Below are positions 5,472 to 7,301 of a stretch of 7,301 nt of DNA, one piece after another. The stretch comes from Candidatus Bathyarchaeota archaeon (lineage in GTDB: Archaea; Thermoproteota; Bathyarchaeia; Bathyarchaeales; Bathycorpusculaceae): assembly GCA_014859805.1 (NCBI GenBank), contig JACUTN010000042.1, forward strand, positions 1 through 7,301. Reading direction: 5' to 3'. The position numbers were made by a program, and so were the translations under genes. Numbering within the stretch: position 1 is the first letter of the stretch; each line of letters opens with the position of its first letter. The notes beneath the pieces are model-generated. The model ran no database searches, was not told the origin of the DNA, and saw only the letters and a program-made list of their open reading frames with translations.

Positions 5472-5981
5472 ATGTTGTTTGTTCCGTGGAGATACATTGC
5501 TGATTGGAAATGCATTGCATGCGGTAAGTGTTGCAAAGCCTACAGTGTCGTTTTGAGTTTTCCTGAGTGGCTTAAAATCGTTAAAAATTACGGGGTTGAT
5601 AAAACTGTTTCTGGGTTGAATAAGTTGTTTGTAACGAGGAGAAACGACGGCTCATGCGTGTTTTTATACAAACTCTCGAATACGCATTTCTGTGGATTGC
5701 AATTTATGAAGCCTAAAGCGTGTAAGCTCTGGCCTTTTAAAGTTCTCAGTAAACCCAAGTATGGATACGTGAACGAGGCTGTTTACTATTATGGCGGAGA
5801 TAGATTATTTATATATGCGGATTCTAATTGTAGCGGTCTGGTTTATGGAGAGCCAACGGAAAAATTCGCCAAGTACACGTTGAATGAGTTTGTAGAAATC
5901 GCTTTAGGACGGCGTAAGGATCAATTCAAGACAACTGCGAATATCGGATTTCTCCAAACCTATACTGGGTTTAGAATTTGA
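5472..5981 (+). CDS. YkgJ-family CxxCxxCC cysteine-cluster protein
   Basis: 169 residues. CIACGKCC (Cys14, 17, 20, 21) near the N-terminus, followed by Cys62, Cys74 in HFCGL and Cys84 in the KPKACKLWPF block, is the signature of the YkgJ/UPF0153 family, whose cysteines are predicted to chelate zinc or an iron-sulfur cluster. The family's role is largely unknown. Cys120 is an additional cysteine. The C-terminal 50 residues form a family-specific tail with no membrane segment, so the protein is cytosolic. ATG at 5472 is the first canonical start; the frame is open back to 5424 and that stretch looks codable, but it has no ATG, GTG or TTG and would begin before the expected transcript start near 5445. 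No strong ribosome site is visible. It is probably transcribed alone, with a hairpin directly after the stop. Confidence 0.85.
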   Translation: MLFVPWRYIADWKCIACGKCCKAYSVVLSFPEWLKIVKNYGVDKTVSGLNKLFVTRRNDGSCVFLYKLSNTHFCGLQFMKPKACKLWPFKVLSKPKYGYVNEAVYYYGGDRLFIYADSNCSGLVYGEPTEKFAKYTLNEFVEIALGRRKDQFKTTANIGFLQTYTGFRI

Positions 5982-6003
5982 ACATGAAGCCAGTCTTTCA
6001 TGT
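5982..6003 (+). terminator. Stem-loop directly after the CxxCxxCC gene
   Basis: ACATGAA (5982-5988) and TTCATGT (5997-6003) pair perfectly over 7 bases around an 8-base loop, starting on the base after the TGA stop. No T-run follows, so it may protect the 3' end of the message and need not terminate transcription. Confidence 0.4.
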
Positions 6004-6188
6004 GAAACGGTTATCGTACGATGGTTAATTCTGGTGGTTACTACCATGATCTTTGCTGTCTTGACTGTTTCCAAAGCTGGGTGGCGGGAAAACTGATCTG
6101 AGCGTATGTGATGATGGCTGTGAATGTCAAGGTTAAGAAAGGACTAAGCCACTGCTTTGATGCTTGTGCGCACGTGATACCCCCTTAT
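6004..6188. other. Stretch without a convincing gene
   Basis: Part of the roughly 350-base gap between the CxxCxxCC gene and the RadA/KaiC-like gene. It contains the 10-base palindrome ATCGTACGAT (6013-6022) and the 6-base inverted repeat TACCCC/GGGGTA (6178-6183, 6192-6197). The plus frame 6021-6308 is open apart from one TGA at 6099-6101 and is cysteine-rich, but has neither promoter nor ribosome site. No tRNA, SRP or RNase P signature was seen. Confidence 0.5.
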
Positions 6189-6333
6189 TTAGGGGTAGAT
6201 ATGCCCATTCGGTGGCTTTGTTGTTGGTCGGATCAGAACAAGAAGCAGGGGATCATTTGCTTTTTAGTTCGCTGGTCCACTTCTTTATGCGCGCGCCAAG
6301 TTCATTAAATGTAGGCGGCTTAACGATTGGCAT
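6189..6333 (-). pseudogene. Small ORF downstream of the ATPase, possibly frameshifted in an A-run
   Basis: An ATG (6333-6331) 17 bases after the ATPase stop opens a 26-residue peptide that begins MPIVKPP, continues as an amphipathic, basic helix and stops at TGA 6255-6253. Just before that stop the sequence has five A's (6265-6261). Removing one A restores a frame that runs through DPLLLVLIRP and on to TAA at 6191-6189, giving about 47 residues of protein-like sequence. Either the gene is a short real one, or a decayed or sequencing-error frameshift. It is likely in the same transcript as the ATPase. I recognise no family. A TACCCC/GGGGTA hairpin surrounds the final TAA. Confidence 0.4.
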
Positions 6334-6350
6334 GTGTTAGGTTTTTCCTT

Positions 6351-7295
6351 TCAGCTTTTTTGTCCTGAAGGCTTTGGGATGGGTTCTGTTGCGCGGAGGA
6401 AGCCGTCGGCTGTTATGTCGACTTTTATTCTTCTTCTTTCGAAGTTGCATATTCTGCAGTCTAAGACGCGTGCGATTCTGACGAATTCTCCCCTGTTCGC
6501 TTCCGGATTGACTTGCTGGTCTTGCCAGTAGACGCGTCCGTAATCCACTATTATCGCTCCGTCTAGGTTAAACGCCAAGCCTGTGCCTCCAGCCATCTCA
6601 TAGCTGTCCCATATTTCGGTGCTTCTTTGGTTTACGTAAAGGGCGGTTACGCCGTGAACTTGGTTGTATCGGGCTAGTTCCATGACGCGGTATTTTAGTG
6701 CTCCACGGTAGGCTTCAAGCATGGTGACAGAGTCGATTATGGCTAGTTTGATTTTTTCTTTTTCGGCAACGTAACGGTAGGTTTCAGCGAAAGTGGTCCA
6801 ATCCCGCAGTTCTGGATAAGCTACTGTGTCAAGCACAAAAAGGTTTTCACGAATTTTGTTCCAATTTAAGCCTATTATGTCTGCCTTCTGTTTTAGGCGA
6901 GACTGCAGATCAAAGCGTGGAGTTGCGCTCTTCCAAGTGTCTTCAGCTGTTGCATACAAAACTTTTCTGCCGGAGCCTGCAACTCTAACGGCTATTTCTT
7001 CGACAAGTATTGACTTTCCTGCACCGGGCAGGCCTGTTATGGCGAATTGTCCGCATATTGGTATGCCTTTTAGGCTTTTTCCTTCTGGTGTTATGAAGAG
7101 GTGGTCTATGAAGGTGTCTGTTTGGAGGCTTAGTAAGGGTTTTTTGGCTTCTGGTGCTTCGTCTGGTCTTAGGACAAGAGAGCTTAGTTTTTCTTCTTTT
7201 CTTTCGATTCTTGTTGTCATTGGTTTTGTTGCCAGTTCTAGTTCGTCTGTTGGTTTTTTGGCTGTTTTCATTGGTTCTGCAAGGGTTTTTGCCAT
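6351..7295 (-). CDS. RadA/KaiC-superfamily RecA-fold ATPase
   Basis: 314 residues. Residues 1-65 are charged, low in hydrophobics and probably disordered. A RecA-type core follows: Walker A GLPGAGKS (88-95), the ATAED element (115-119) in the region of the catalytic glutamate, Walker B LAIIDS (184-189), the VNQRS sensor (221-225), and AGGTGLAFNLDGAIIV (235-250), which matches the RadA/KaiC loop region. A C-terminal segment with CRIC (280-283) resembles the last strands of RadA-related proteins. There is a single ATPase core, unlike double-domain KaiC, and no helix-hairpin-helix domain as in RadA, so it belongs with the single-domain archaeal RadB/KaiC-like paralogues. These act in recombination, signalling or archaellum assembly; which one applies here is open. 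ATG 7295 is only 6 bases from the window edge, so a longer N-terminus cannot be excluded. Confidence 0.85.
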   Translation of the reverse strand: MAKTLAEPMKTAKKPTDELELATKPMTTRIERKEEKLSSLVLRPDEAPEAKKPLLSLQTDTFIDHLFITPEGKSLKGIPICGQFAITGLPGAGKSILVEEIAVRVAGSGRKVLYATAEDTWKSATPRFDLQSRLKQKADIIGLNWNKIRENLFVLDTVAYPELRDWTTFAETYRYVAEKEKIKLAIIDSVTMLEAYRGALKYRVMELARYNQVHGVTALYVNQRSTEIWDSYEMAGGTGLAFNLDGAIIVDYGRVYWQDQQVNPEANRGEFVRIARVLDCRICNFERRRIKVDITADGFLRATEPIPKPSGQKS

Positions 7296-7301
7296 GGTTT
7301 T

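Noticed and set aside
6107..6113. GTGATGA resembling box C of a C/D guide RNA
   Set aside because: No box D (CTGA) at a suitable distance downstream and no internal C'/D' pair.
5982..6350. tRNA or other structured RNA gene in the gap
   Set aside because: No T-loop consensus with matching acceptor stem and no SRP or RNase P signature on either strand; only short isolated hairpins.
1..7301. Mobile element, CRISPR array or defence system
   Set aside because: No transposase or integrase, no terminal repeats, no regularly spaced repeat array, and the recognisable genes are housekeeping-type archaeal families.

Overview
The window reads as chromosomal DNA of an archaeon. Its core genes are an Lhr-type large helicase, a small aKMT-like lysine methyltransferase, a RadA/KaiC-type ATPase and a Cren7-like small basic protein. 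Archaeal-style promoter boxes (a recurring ACTTTTAA) lie about 22-50 bases before starts, and several starts are GTG or TTG with GGAGG ribosome sites. The mixture (Cren7-like fold, crenarchaeal-type aKMT, no bacterial features) suggests the TACK branch, probably a Bathyarchaeia-like lineage. That assignment rests on family resemblance alone.

Layout. Positions 1-290 (minus strand) hold two tandem zinc-ribbon proteins: a complete 56-residue one and the start of a paralogue that runs off the left edge. Both resemble the chromatin protein Cren7. Positions 291-484 are a divergent promoter region. Positions 485-945 hold three small, uncertain genes: a 44-residue protein with a good promoter and ribosome site, a 53-residue membrane protein, and a 47-residue minus-strand ORF that follows the next regulator. 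Positions 947-1297 (minus) encode a ribbon-helix-helix plus winged-helix regulator with a clear palindromic operator just upstream. Diverging from it is the 959-residue Lhr helicase, which carries a C-terminal four-cysteine zinc ribbon. Next, on the plus strand and each with its own promoter, come a nine-cysteine protein of unknown function, the aKMT-like methyltransferase and a CxxCxxCC (YkgJ-type) protein. Positions 5982-6330 hold little that is convincing except hairpins and a small, possibly frameshifted ORF. The right end (6351-7295, minus) is a RecA-fold ATPase of the RadA/KaiC superfamily.

How the genes relate. Most appear to be separate transcription units, not one operon. The best functional link is chromatin: in Sulfolobus, aKMT methylates Cren7, and here an aKMT-like enzyme lies about 4.5 kb from Cren7-like proteins. 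Lhr helicase and the RadA-like ATPase fit a DNA-maintenance theme. I see no mobile element, defence island, CRISPR array or RNA gene.
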